This document shows positions 23,814-32,462 of a stretch of 43,867 nucleotides of DNA, piece by piece; position 1 is the first letter of the stretch; every line of letters starts with the position of its first letter. Where the stretch lies: the NCBI GenBank assembly GCA_964570825.1, contig CAZMZJ010000017.1, positions 1 to 43,867 of the forward strand, in the 5' to 3' direction. This DNA comes from UMGS1002 sp964570825. GTDB lineage: Bacteria > Bacillota > Clostridia > Oscillospirales > CAG-272. Both the position numbers and the translations under genes were made by a program. A model generated the notes under the pieces. The model had not been told where the DNA came from and did not search any database. It worked only from the letters and a program-made list of their open reading frames with translations.

Positions 23814-25646
23814 TTACTTCTTTCTTGAAACGATTGCGTTTCCTACCGAGTAGGGAATCGGGATCGTTATATAGTCGCCCTGCGTGCCTGCGATGTAAAT
23901 TTCCTTGAAGTTGGGGTTTTCACCGCCTGATATATATTCAGGGGAGAAAAGAACGACGTTATAGCTCTTTGTCTGATAATTCGGATACGCTGTAAGTCCC
24001 TGCGGCCAGAGAACGGTGGCGGGGAGCATAAGCTTGTATGCCAAAGCGGTTCCCGAGTTGTTGCCCCATGTCGAGTATCCGTGATGGGAAACCTGAACTA
24101 TATCAGATTTGAGATATGAACCGTACATACGGGCGCAAATCTGAAGCGCGTTTCCGGTCGCGTCTCCGGTGCTCATGTAGACCGTGCCGTCTCCAAAGGT
24201 CATTTTCATGACGACCGAGGTGCCGTTGAAGGCGTTGCAGACCTGCGGAGCAAAGCTCTCGATGGTGTACAGCACTTCAATCTTGAGGTCGGCAAGATAT
24301 ATAACCTGTCCTACGTGAACCCATAGAACGTCGGCTTTAAGCGCAGCCGCGGCAGTCAGAACATCGGTATATCCGCCGCCCTCGCCTGAATCCCAGTTGT
24401 CAGGGTATGTGCTTATGGCTTTCTGCCGCTCGGATTCGGACATGAAGTTGACAAGGAATTTTTCAACCTTGAAGGATGCGAACGAGCTGTATCTTTTTCT
24501 TATCATGCCGGTATGGTCGCCGTGCGCGTGGGTGACAATCCATGCGGCAATTGTTATTTTCTGTCCCGACTTGATGTATGAGGAGGACTGCTCCTTCATG
24601 GCGTTGATGAGGTTTGTGGCGCAGGCTGCTGTGTTGAAGCCGCCGTCGATGATCACAAAACGTCCGTCGGTCAGGCGGATGAGCACGCTGAGCCCGTTGC
24701 TGACAGTGCTTCCAGAGGAATCGGTGTATTCAAGGCCGAACATGGTTATCTGTGATGTGGTTACCGCCGTGTAGACATTTTCTGATTCAAGGCCGACGTG
24801 CTTCGCCAGCGACTCGATTATGATGCGAGTGGAATTTTCGTATTTGTAGAAGCCGGCGTTTACGGTGTACTTGCTGCTGTCGTATGTGGCGAAAAGGTTA
24901 TCGGCCATTGTGCTGGTCGTGTAAGCCGTGTAACCGTTTGCCTCGAGCTTTGCAAGATAACTCTGGTATTCATTTGAGTTGGTATTCTTGATAATTATTT
25001 CGGTTGCGCCGTTTCCGCAATCGTATGTGGCGGAAAAAGTGCCGCCATCATATGATGGAAGAGCCGCAAGATCCTTGTCTACGGTATCAGTGACGAGGGT
25101 GTCAGCCGGAATGGTGAGCGAGCCATCTTTTGAAAGCGATTTGATCAGATTGATGAGCTTGTTTGCGGCGATTCTCAATGCAGAATCGGTATATGCGGCG
25201 ACAACAAGCTTGTTGCCGATAATTTTTATCATATACTCGCCGTAGCTGATGGATGACAGAACGGCGGCTGATTCTGAATAATTTGTCTGGCCGACAAGAA
25301 TTTCTATCGCATTCTCATCGTGAGTGCCGTCTCTTGTCCAGTCGTCAATAATTTTGGGAGTAGTCCCTGTCGCACTGCCGATGGCGGCGCGAATGTCGGT
25401 GGCGCAGGTTACGGCCATTGACGTGGACGAATACTTTTCGGGACGGACGACCGAGCAGTATGAAGTGTTGTCAGCGATAATTTTCAGGTCATTGGCTTTT
25501 TGCTGCGAGGTTTCTTCTGTCGATGTGGTGCTTCCGTTTGCGTCTGTGGTTACAGCTGTGTTCCCGTTATTCACACAGGAAATGCACATGGCCGCAACTA
25601 CAAGCAGCGCGAGCAGAAGCGACAGCAGTCTGTTTGGATTTTTCAT
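23814..25646 (-). CDS. metallo-beta-lactamase-fold lipoprotein
   Basis: 610 aa. A lipoprotein signal ends MCISCVNN. Residues about 50-190 resemble the N-terminal accessory domain of some glycoside hydrolases (AIEILVGQTNYSES, then GEYMIKIIGNKLVVAA, then ALRIAANKLI). The second half is a metallo-beta-lactamase fold with the metal site THAHGDH (His373, His375, Asp377, His378), a later TGDATG with a metal-bridging Asp, and VSHHGYSTWG with another His. This arrangement resembles the secreted ComEC-like hydrolase domain. It could cut nucleic acids, phosphodiesters or glycan derivatives outside the cell; the substrate is not readable. GGAGG precedes the ATG by six bases. It stands alone. Confidence 0.82.
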   Translation of the reverse strand: MKNPNRLLSLLLALLVVAAMCISCVNNGNTAVTTDANGSTTSTEETSQQKANDLKIIADNTSYCSVVRPEKYSSTSMAVTCATDIRAAIGSATGTTPKIIDDWTRDGTHDENAIEILVGQTNYSESAAVLSSISYGEYMIKIIGNKLVVAAYTDSALRIAANKLINLIKSLSKDGSLTIPADTLVTDTVDKDLAALPSYDGGTFSATYDCGNGATEIIIKNTNSNEYQSYLAKLEANGYTAYTTSTMADNLFATYDSSKYTVNAGFYKYENSTRIIIESLAKHVGLESENVYTAVTTSQITMFGLEYTDSSGSTVSNGLSVLIRLTDGRFVIIDGGFNTAACATNLINAMKEQSSSYIKSGQKITIAAWIVTHAHGDHTGMIRKRYSSFASFKVEKFLVNFMSESERQKAISTYPDNWDSGEGGGYTDVLTAAAALKADVLWVHVGQVIYLADLKIEVLYTIESFAPQVCNAFNGTSVVMKMTFGDGTVYMSTGDATGNALQICARMYGSYLKSDIVQVSHHGYSTWGNNSGTALAYKLMLPATVLWPQGLTAYPNYQTKSYNVVLFSPEYISGGENPNFKEIYIAGTQGDYITIPIPYSVGNAIVSRKK

Positions 25647-25807
25647 TGTTTTCCTCCGATGCCGTATCTTAAACGGCTGAAATAGATCACCGGAATGACT
25701 CCGGAATAAGTTAACACTAACATTGTAACATATACGGACAGGCTTTTCAATAGCCGGAACGGCAATTTTAACAACCGAATGTCAAGAAAAACGTAAATTT
25801 TTATGTA

Positions 25808-25836
25808 TTGATTATGATTATGATTAGTGATATAAT
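25808..25836 (+). promoter_or_regulatory. sigma-A type promoter before the cupin gene
   Basis: TTGATT (25808-25813), 17 bases, TATAAT (25831-25836), 27 bases before the ATG. Confidence 0.8.
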
Positions 25837-25863
25837 AAACGCAGTATTTTTTCGGGGGATTAA

Positions 25864-26208
25864 ATGGATATTATAACATATCGTTGTGAAGGCTACTCCA
25901 CTGTTATTAAGTTCGGAAGCTGGCGCACTGGGCTTATCCGCTGGGCCGGAAGATTCGAAAGCCTCACATACTTTGAAAGGCATAATCTTACCGACGAGGT
26001 TTTTATCCTGCTTGAGGGCAGGGCTGTTCTATATACCGCGGACAAGGATATGAATGCCGAGCAGCATGAGATGGAGAGCGGGACGCTCTACAATGTCCGC
26101 GCCGCCGAATGGCACGCCGTTACTCTGTCGCGCGACGCGCTGGTTATGGTGGTTGAGAACGCCGACACTTCAAAGGATAATACCGATTATTATTATCTGC
26201 AATCCTGA
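25864..26208 (+). CDS. small cupin-like protein
   Basis: 114 aa, a single beta-barrel by pattern: FERHNLTDEVFILLEGRAVLY gives the cupin motif-1 region (H, D/E-E, G), split here, and GTLYNVRAAEWHAVTLSRDA gives the motif-2 region with its late His. Histidines that could bind a metal are present but the first pair is incomplete. Such proteins are often sugar-binding or sugar-epimerising. RBS GGGGGA. rarA follows after 27 bases, and the TIM-barrel/oxidoreductase genes follow rarA, so all may share this promoter. Confidence 0.72.
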   Translation: MDIITYRCEGYSTVIKFGSWRTGLIRWAGRFESLTYFERHNLTDEVFILLEGRAVLYTADKDMNAEQHEMESGTLYNVRAAEWHAVTLSRDALVMVVENADTSKDNTDYYYLQS

Positions 26209-26235
26209 AGACAAAGGCGAAAAGGAAAATAAGCC

Positions 26236-27459
26236 ATGAAAAACGCTCAGATCGCCGATCTTGTAAGGCCGCAGAATTTCAGCGACATCGTCGGTCAGCC
26301 GCAGCTTTTCGGAGAACGCGGTGTGATACGCCGGATGGTTGAGGGCGGCAGAGTGACAAATATGATATTCTACGGCCCGCCCGGCACCGGCAAGACGACT
26401 GCGGCGGCAATCATCGCAAAAAAGAGCGGGATGTCTTTTTACCGTCTAAATGCCACCACCGCGTCGGTTTCGGACGTAAAGGGGATTTTGCGGGAAACGG
26501 ACAATGTCTTCGGTGCCGGCGGAATTTTGCTGTATATCGATGAAATTCAGTATTTCAACCGCAAACAGCAGCAGTCGCTTCTTGAATATATCGAGGACGG
26601 GCGTGTGACGCTGGTCGCGTCCACCACCGAAAATCCGCATTTTTATATTTATAACGCTATTATTTCACGCTCCTCGCTCTTTGAGTTCAAGCCTGTCCCG
26701 CCGGAGGAATGCGCAAAGGCGCTGCGCCGGGCCCTCGATTATATGAATTCGGAGTCGGGAACCGATAAAAAGGCCGCAGATGAAACGCTGATTTATATTG
26801 GCAAATGCACAGGGGGCGATGTCAGGCGGGCTATAAACCTGCTTGAGAACGCGTTTTATGCCGCTGACGCAGAAATAACGCGCGGGGAAATAGATTCGTT
26901 CAGTTCAAAGGTCGGCAATTTCAGCGACGACACGCATTATGACCTGCTTTCTGCGCTTCAGAAGTCAATACGCGGCTCCGACCCAGACGCGGCGGTGTTT
27001 TATCTCGTCAGACTGCTTGAGGCGGGAGAACTGCTCTCGGTCTGCCGTCGCCTCCTTGTCATTGCGAGCGAGGACATAGGTCTTGCATATCCTCAGGCGG
27101 CGGTGATTACCTACGCCTGCACAGAAGCTGCGCGCGAGCTGGGCATGCCTGAGGCCCGCATACCTCTCGCAAACGCGGCTTTGATGCTTGCGACTTCGCC
27201 GAAGTCCAATTCGGCTTATCTTGCGGCGGCTGCGGCGCTTGACGACGCGGCCAAGGGTCTCGGCAGCAGTCTCCCCGAGCACCTAAAAAGTCCGCTTTAC
27301 AAGGGCTACAAATATCCGCATGACTACCCGGGGCATTATGTGAAGCAGCAGTACCTGCCGGACGATCTGGTCGGGCGGAAATATTATTCGTATGGGGACA
27401 ACAAAACCGAAGCCGCGGCGGCTGCTTACGCGGAAAAAACAAAAAGCGGAAGGGATTGA
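26236..27459 (+). CDS. rarA: replication-associated recombination protein RarA (MgsA)
   Basis: 407 aa AAA+ ATPase that acts at stalled replication forks. It opens with LVRPQNFSDIVGQPQLFG, as RarA does, then Walker A GPPGTGKTT, Walker B LLYIDEIQYFN, sensor 1 STTENPHF, and the arginine-finger region SRSSLFEFKP. The C-terminal tetramerisation domain is present (AVFYLVRLLEAGE, ASEDIGLAYP, LYKGYKYPHDYPGHYV, YLPD). Length is slightly under the usual 420-440. Good RBS AAGGAAA. Its end overlaps the translation signals of the next gene. Its position between cupin and sugar genes seems functionally accidental. Confidence 0.95.
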   Translation: MKNAQIADLVRPQNFSDIVGQPQLFGERGVIRRMVEGGRVTNMIFYGPPGTGKTTAAAIIAKKSGMSFYRLNATTASVSDVKGILRETDNVFGAGGILLYIDEIQYFNRKQQQSLLEYIEDGRVTLVASTTENPHFYIYNAIISRSSLFEFKPVPPEECAKALRRALDYMNSESGTDKKAADETLIYIGKCTGGDVRRAINLLENAFYAADAEITRGEIDSFSSKVGNFSDDTHYDLLSALQKSIRGSDPDAAVFYLVRLLEAGELLSVCRRLLVIASEDIGLAYPQAAVITYACTEAARELGMPEARIPLANAALMLATSPKSNSAYLAAAAALDDAAKGLGSSLPEHLKSPLYKGYKYPHDYPGHYVKQQYLPDDLVGRKYYSYGDNKTEAAAAAYAEKTKSGRD

Positions 27460-27467
27460 TTATTGTG

Positions 27468-28319
27468 ATGAAAATCGGTGTGGTCGCCGACTGCTTCAAG
27501 AGCAGTCTTGAGGACTCTCTTAAAAATGCAGCGTCGCTTGGACTCGAAGGAGTTCAGGTTTACGCAACAGGCGGCGGTTTTTCCCCTGATGAGCTGACGC
27601 AAACAAAAAAAGCAGGCTTCAAAAAAATGCTCTATGAATATGGCCTTACCCTCTCCGCGCTCTGCGGAGATCTCGGAGGGCACGGCTTTGAGATAGCGTC
27701 CGACAATGTGTGGAAAATTGCTTTAACTAAAAAAATTATAAGACTTGCCGAGGAGCTGGGATGCCGCGTAGTAACCACTCACATCGGCGTGATTCCTGAC
27801 GCCCCCGACACATATAAGTACAGAGTTATGCTCAGTGCGCTCGATTATCTCGGCTCTTTTGCCAAAAAACACGGTGTGACGCTGGCAATCGAAACAGGAC
27901 CGGAATCCGCGGCGACACTCAAAGGCTTTCTTGACCGCACGCACGGCGGCGTCGGGGTGAACCTTGACCCGGCAAACTTTGTGATGGTCACAGGGCAGGA
28001 CCCGGTCGAGGCGGTGCATTTACTGAAAGACTATATCGTCCATACCCACGCGAAGGACGGAATAATGCTGAAGAAAACCTCGCCGCGCATAATATACGAC
28101 CACTTCGCCGACGGCGGCATCGAGGCGCTGAATACCGCGGATTATTTCAGGGAAACTGTCCTCGGAGAGGGGAAAGTGGATTTTGACGCGTATCTTCAGG
28201 CGCTGCGCGATATCGGATACGACGGCTTCCTCACCATCGAGAGGGAGACGGGTAAAAATCCTTACGCCGATATCGAACTGGCCGCCGAATTTCTGAGGAA
28301 AAAACTGTCCGGCAAATAA
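27468..28319 (+). CDS. sugar phosphate isomerase/epimerase-like TIM-barrel protein
   Basis: 283 aa from ATG 27468; a GTG at 27465 and a TTG at 27456 are other in-frame starts near the RBS GGAAGGGA. It belongs to the xylose isomerase-like (AP endonuclease 2 fold) group: GLEGVQVYATGG, THIGVIPD, the metal-site acid in IETGPES, then NLDPANFVM, VHTHAKDG, GEGKVDFDAYLQAL and FLTIERETG. The four metal ligands (two Glu, Asp, His) seem present. These enzymes isomerise or epimerise sugars or inositol derivatives. The two oxidoreductases that follow suggest a sugar or cyclitol breakdown route. Confidence 0.85.
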   Translation: MKIGVVADCFKSSLEDSLKNAASLGLEGVQVYATGGGFSPDELTQTKKAGFKKMLYEYGLTLSALCGDLGGHGFEIASDNVWKIALTKKIIRLAEELGCRVVTTHIGVIPDAPDTYKYRVMLSALDYLGSFAKKHGVTLAIETGPESAATLKGFLDRTHGGVGVNLDPANFVMVTGQDPVEAVHLLKDYIVHTHAKDGIMLKKTSPRIIYDHFADGGIEALNTADYFRETVLGEGKVDFDAYLQALRDIGYDGFLTIERETGKNPYADIELAAEFLRKKLSGK

Positions 28320-28407
28320 GGCCGCCTTTTAATAGGCGAACAGGCGTGTGTACGGGTATTTTATACTTCAATGTTTTTCAAAATATATAAAAATGAGGTG
28401 TAAATCA

Positions 28408-29475
28408 ATGAAAAAACTGGTTGTGGCAGTCATCGGCTGCGGAAGAATCTCTGATATCGCCCATTTCCCCGCGCTCTCGAAAATCGAGGATGCAAGGGTA
28501 AAATATGCAATCGACCTTATCCCCGAGAAGGCAGAGGCAATGAAGGCTAAATATCCCGTTATCGAACGGACGGGAACCGATTATAGGGTCGCGCTCGCCG
28601 ACCCGGAGGTCGACGCGGTGTATGTGCTTACACCGAACTACGTTCATTATACCGTGACCATGGACGCTCTGAGGGCAGGGAAGCACGTTTTCTGCGAGAA
28701 GCCGATCACCGTCAGCTATGCCCTCTCAAAAGAAATGAAGGACGAGGCCGACAAAACAGGGAGGATACTCAACATCGGCGTATGCAACCGGTACCACAAG
28801 TCGGTCGAGGAGATCGAACGGCTGAACCGCGAGGGAGTACTCGGAAATATTTATACGGTCTACTGCTCGTTCCGCTCCGGACGCTCGATTCCCGGACTCG
28901 GCGGGCCTTTCACCACTAAAAAAATGTCGGGTGGCGGCGTCCTTATCGACTGGGGAGTCCACTTCCTCGACCTGATTCTTTATATTCTCGGCGGCGCAAA
29001 GATTAAGACTGTCAGCGCCGACGCATATTCGGAGATGGCGAAGAAAATCAGCGACTATGTCTATGACGGCATGTGGGCGGGTCCGGCGATAGCCAATGGA
29101 ACAAACGACGTCGAGGACTACATCACCGGATACATCCGTACCGATAAAGCGTCTATTTCCTTCAACGGCGCATGGGCTCAGAACATCTTCGAGAACGAGA
29201 TGTACATAGATTTCATGGGCGACAAGGCAGGCATCAGGCTGAAATACTGCAGCACGTTCACGCTTTATTCGATCAAGGACGGAAAGCTTGCGAAAATCAC
29301 TCCGGAATATGAAATACCCAATATGTATGAAGCGGAGGACAGAGCGTTCATCGAGTCGGTGCGCACCGGAGTCAAGACGCGGAGCAATATCGATTCGGTG
29401 CTTGAAAGCGCAAGACTGCTTGACCTTATTTACCGCTCTGCCGAGCTTGGCATGGAGATAAAAGGGAATAACTGA
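28408..29475 (+). CDS. Gfo/Idh/MocA family NAD(P)-dependent oxidoreductase
   Basis: 355 aa from ATG 28408, chosen for GAGGTG seven bases ahead; an open frame extends 20 codons further up without a site. It has the Rossmann nucleotide-binding motif VIGCGRISDIAHFPAL at the start, VLTPNYVHY and the catalytic-lysine motif FCEKPI near residue 98. The substrate-domain segment GGGVLIDWGVHFLDLI carries the usual Asp/His pair. The family oxidises or epimerises hydroxyls on sugars and inositols. It lies 88 bases after the isomerase and two bases before a second, divergent member. Confidence 0.93.
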   Translation: MKKLVVAVIGCGRISDIAHFPALSKIEDARVKYAIDLIPEKAEAMKAKYPVIERTGTDYRVALADPEVDAVYVLTPNYVHYTVTMDALRAGKHVFCEKPITVSYALSKEMKDEADKTGRILNIGVCNRYHKSVEEIERLNREGVLGNIYTVYCSFRSGRSIPGLGGPFTTKKMSGGGVLIDWGVHFLDLILYILGGAKIKTVSADAYSEMAKKISDYVYDGMWAGPAIANGTNDVEDYITGYIRTDKASISFNGAWAQNIFENEMYIDFMGDKAGIRLKYCSTFTLYSIKDGKLAKITPEYEIPNMYEAEDRAFIESVRTGVKTRSNIDSVLESARLLDLIYRSAELGMEIKGNN

Positions 29476-29477
29476 AC

Positions 29478-30344
29478 ATGAAAAAGATTGGATTTATCGA
29501 CTATTACCTCGACGAGTGGCATGCGAACAATTATCCGGCGTGGATTGCCGAGGTCGGGAAAAAGCTCAATGCCGGCTTCAAAATTGCTTATGCTTGGGCG
29601 GAGCTTGACGTACCGCCGCGCGGCGGAATAACAACCGGGGCGTGGTGCGAAAAGTATGGCGCAGAAAGGTGCGAAAGCATAGCGGAGCTGTGCCGTTTGA
29701 GCGATTATATTGTAATTCTCTCGCCCGACAACGCCGAGAAGCATCTCGGCTACGCAAGGGAAACATTCAAGCATGCTGCGGGAAAGCCTGTTGTAATTGA
29801 CAAAACATTCGCTCCAACTCTTGCCGAGGCTAAGGAAATATTCGATGCGGCGGAGAAATCCGGAGTTCCGGTATGCTCGTCGTCGGCGCTGCGCTTTGCA
29901 TCGGAAATTTCCACGTACAACGGGGACGCCGCCGGAATGACCACTTATGGCGAGGGAAGCTCGTACAAAACTTACGCCGTGCATCAGGTCGAAATGATTG
30001 TCAAGTGCATGGGCAGCGCGCCGCGCCGGGTTATGGCTGTGCAGAATACTCTTAATAAAACTCTTGTCATCGAGTTCGACGGCGGAAGGCGGGCCGTGTT
30101 TAATCAGGCGATCGGCTCGGGAGCGCCGTTTTCGGTCAGCATCGAGAGCGGAAAAGAAATATGTAAAAATGCTTTCTGGAGCCAGATAAAATCCGACTTT
30201 TTCAAGAATTACATCGGCGACATGCTCCGCTTTTTCATGACCGGCAGGGCTTCGGTTCCGAAGGAGGACACGCTGGCGGTGATAGGTGTCATCGAGGCGG
30301 GCGAGAAGGCTCTCGAACAGCCCGGCGTATGGGTTAATGTTTGA
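29478..30344 (+). CDS. atypical Gfo/Idh/MocA-like oxidoreductase
   Basis: 288 aa, shorter than the usual 330-390. The N-terminus starts MKKIGFIDYYLDEWHANNYP and lacks the normal GxGxxG glycines. The position of the EKP motif reads VIDKTFAPTLAEAKEIF, so a lysine is kept but the context has changed. The later part includes SSSALRFASEI and HQVEMIVKCMG, which still resemble the substrate domain. Either a co-factor-independent relative, a partner subunit, or a different use of the fold. It follows the canonical oxidoreductase by two bases and ends the operon before a large hairpin. Confidence 0.75.
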   Translation: MKKIGFIDYYLDEWHANNYPAWIAEVGKKLNAGFKIAYAWAELDVPPRGGITTGAWCEKYGAERCESIAELCRLSDYIVILSPDNAEKHLGYARETFKHAAGKPVVIDKTFAPTLAEAKEIFDAAEKSGVPVCSSSALRFASEISTYNGDAAGMTTYGEGSSYKTYAVHQVEMIVKCMGSAPRRVMAVQNTLNKTLVIEFDGGRRAVFNQAIGSGAPFSVSIESGKEICKNAFWSQIKSDFFKNYIGDMLRFFMTGRASVPKEDTLAVIGVIEAGEKALEQPGVWVNV

Positions 30345-30393
30345 TTCGCTTTGGCTAGTTTTTCAGTGTTATTTTATAGATAGAGAAGAAAGA

Positions 30394-30450
30394 GCGCCCA
30401 AAATCCGATAAAATACCCAAATATCATCGGATTTTGGGCGCATTATTGTT
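30394..30450 (+). terminator. strong rho-independent terminator
   Basis: A perfect 16-base-pair stem (30394-30409 with 30426-30441) followed by ATTATTGTT. Confidence 0.85.
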
Positions 30451-30471
30451 CAGAAGTACATTAAAAATACA

Positions 30472-30500
30472 TTGACAAAACTTGATTTGAAGCATATAAT
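30472..30500 (+). promoter_or_regulatory. sigma-A type promoter of the ars operon
   Basis: TTGACA (30472-30477), 17 bases, TATAAT (30495-30500). Confidence 0.85.
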
Positions 30501-30502
30501 AT

Positions 30503-30522
30503 ATATCAAATAAATTTGATAT
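30503..30522. promoter_or_regulatory. ArsR operator
   Basis: ATATCAAAT, AA, ATTTGATAT: perfect 9-base arms two bases after the -10 box and just before the ribosome binding site. Its form matches known ArsR/SmtB operators. Confidence 0.85.
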
Positions 30523-30533
30523 GAGGTGATATC

Positions 30534-30854
30534 TTGGCAACCGTTTACGAGGAGCAATCAAAAGTATTCAAAGCATTTTGCGACGAAAACCGACTTAGAA
30601 TACTCGAACTTCTGCGCGGCGGAGAAAAATGCGCCTGCGTTTTGCTGGAACAGCTGAGCCTCGGCCAGTCGGGATTATCGTATCACATGAAAATTCTGGT
30701 TGAGTCGGGCGTGGTGGAGAGTAGGCAGGAAGGCAAATGGACACACTATAAAATAAGTCAAAAAGGCAGCGAGTATGCCGGAGCGCTGCTAAGGGAGCTG
30801 ACGACGCCATATGCGGCTGAAGCTGATAAAGAAAAATACTGTTGTAAAAAATAA
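30534..30854 (+). CDS. arsR: ArsR family arsenic-responsive repressor
   Basis: 106 aa winged-helix repressor. The start is TTG 30534, five bases after GAGGTG. The helix-turn-helix region SLGQSGLSYHMKILVESGVV is plain. Cys33 and Cys35 in EKCACVLLE sit in the position of the ELCVC arsenite site of ArsR. An extra Cys-Cys pair ends the protein (KYCCKK) and might add a ligand. It should hold the operator at 30503-30522 until arsenite binds, controlling itself and the four genes after it. Confidence 0.92.
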   Translation: MATVYEEQSKVFKAFCDENRLRILELLRGGEKCACVLLEQLSLGQSGLSYHMKILVESGVVESRQEGKWTHYKISQKGSEYAGALLRELTTPYAAEADKEKYCCKK

Positions 30855-30929
30855 GACGCCGGCTGTCTTTTGACGGCTTAACACAGCGGTATTCATCAAA
30901 ATTATTATTTAATGCGAGGCTTATATTTT

Positions 30930-31943
30930 ATGCAAATAATCAAGTCGGTCTGGGATTTTTTCCAGAATCAGATTCTCGGGATGAAGTGGCTGAACGAAAT
31001 AATCGGCATGGGTCTGTCGGCCTTGGGGCTTGACACCTCCAACCGCTGGATCGGGAGCATCCAGTTTTTCGCCTACGACGTCATAAAAATCACAGTCCTT
31101 CTGTGTATTCTGATTTTCGTTATAAGCTACATTCAAAGCTATTTCCCGCCCGAGCGCAGCAAACGCATATTGGGACGTTTCCACGGCATCTGGGCGAACT
31201 CTGTTGCAGCCCTGCTCGGAACGGTAACCCCGTTTTGCTCATGTTCTTCCATACCGCTCTTTATCGGCTTTACGTCCGCCGGACTTCCTTTGGGAGTGAC
31301 CTTCTCATTCTTGATATCATCTCCTATGGTCGACCTCGGATCGCTGGTTCTCCTGATGAGCATTTTCGGCGCTAAAGTCGCTATAATCTATGTCATCATC
31401 GGGCTGGTTATCGCCATTGTCGGCGGTACGATCATCGAGAAGCTGCATATGGAAAAGCATGTGGAAAGCTTTATCATGACGGCGGGAAGTGTTGACATAG
31501 AATCCCCAAGCCTGACAAGAAAAGACAGGCTTGTATATGCAAAGGAGCAGATGCTCGCAACCTTTAAGAAGGTGTTCCCGTATATTCTGATCGGCGTGGG
31601 CATCGGAGCCGTCATTCACAACTGGATACCCGAGGAATGGGTCGCCGCCGTGCTCGGAAGCGGCAATCCTTTAGGGGTGATACTGGCGACTATCATAGGC
31701 GTCCCGATGTATGCCGACATATTCGGCACGATCCCGATTGCGGAAACACTGCTCTTGAAAGGCGCTCAGCTCGGCACTATCCTGTCTTTCATGATGGCGG
31801 TCACAACCCTGTCACTGCCTTCAATGATTATGCTCAGGAAGGCCGTCAAACCGAAGCTGCTTGCGCTGTTTATCGCCATCTGCACAATCGGCATCATCAT
31901 CGTTGGCTACTTTTTCAACGCGATTCAGCCGTTTATAATATAG
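30930..31943 (+). CDS. ArsP/DUF318-like permease
   Basis: 337 aa from ATG 30930 (GAGG ten bases ahead); an ATG at 30912 would overlap that site. About eight hydrophobic segments. The family hallmarks are GTVTPFCSCSSIPLFIGF, with the conserved Cys-Ser-Cys, and GVPMYADIFGTIPIAETLL. Relatives export organic arsenicals such as methylarsenite (ArsP) or other soft-metal compounds. A hydrophilic loop lies near residues 180-205. Second gene of the ars operon. Confidence 0.88.
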   Translation: MQIIKSVWDFFQNQILGMKWLNEIIGMGLSALGLDTSNRWIGSIQFFAYDVIKITVLLCILIFVISYIQSYFPPERSKRILGRFHGIWANSVAALLGTVTPFCSCSSIPLFIGFTSAGLPLGVTFSFLISSPMVDLGSLVLLMSIFGAKVAIIYVIIGLVIAIVGGTIIEKLHMEKHVESFIMTAGSVDIESPSLTRKDRLVYAKEQMLATFKKVFPYILIGVGIGAVIHNWIPEEWVAAVLGSGNPLGVILATIIGVPMYADIFGTIPIAETLLLKGAQLGTILSFMMAVTTLSLPSMIMLRKAVKPKLLALFIAICTIGIIIVGYFFNAIQPFII

Positions 31944-31955
31944 GAGATCACTGGT

Positions 31956-32312
31956 ATGGCAAAAACATGGTATCCCGTTATCGATTATCTTATCTGCGCG
32001 GAGTGCGGCACCTGCGTTGCAAAGTGTCCGCATAATGTGTATGACGTTTCAAAGGCGCCGACTCCTGTTGTCAAAAATCCCGAATTCTGCATCGACCATT
32101 GCCACGGATGCGGCAACCGCTGCCCGTCCGGAGCGATTACTTATGTCGGCGATGACACAGGATGGACGCCGCCGAATACAAAAGGGAAAATTAAAATTTC
32201 AGGGAAAGTATCATGCTGCTCCTGCGGCGAATATGAATCAGATGATAATTCAAATAAATCCGGGGCGGCAAAAAGCAAACCCGGCTGCTCATGCGGAGGC
32301 GATTTGTGCTGA
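31956..32312 (+). CDS. ferredoxin-like 2[4Fe-4S] protein with cysteine-rich tail
   Basis: 118 aa. Cluster-binding sets: Cys14-X2-Cys17-X2-Cys20-X3-Cys24-Pro and Cys45-X3-Cys49-X2-Cys52-X3-Cys56-Pro (the second with a three-residue first gap). After residue 85 there is a disordered tail with CCSCGEY and ending CSCGGDLC. It should carry electrons in the cytoplasm. The position between the permease and the thioredoxin-fold gene suggests it serves arsenic or thiol reduction; the tail may also bind As(III). RBS AGGAGA. Start at ATG 31956, 12 bases after the permease stop. Confidence 0.85.
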   Translation: MAKTWYPVIDYLICAECGTCVAKCPHNVYDVSKAPTPVVKNPEFCIDHCHGCGNRCPSGAITYVGDDTGWTPPNTKGKIKISGKVSCCSCGEYESDDNSNKSGAAKSKPGCSCGGDLC

Positions 32313-32462
32313 CGGATGCTGATGGATAATGAAAAGTGTTATTAAAAGATTTGCGGATGTTGGCTTACCGAGAATAGTACAACGAAGCAGGCTCCGCATA
32401 AAATTAACAGGCTTGCCCGTTTAACTTAGTTATATTTTTTGATAAAAAAGGAGATTTTTATT

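Noticed and set aside
28348..28407. Twenty-codon N-terminal extension of the Gfo/Idh oxidoreductase
   Set aside because: No ribosome binding site upstream; GAGGTG at 28395-28400 sets the start at 28408, directly before the Rossmann motif.
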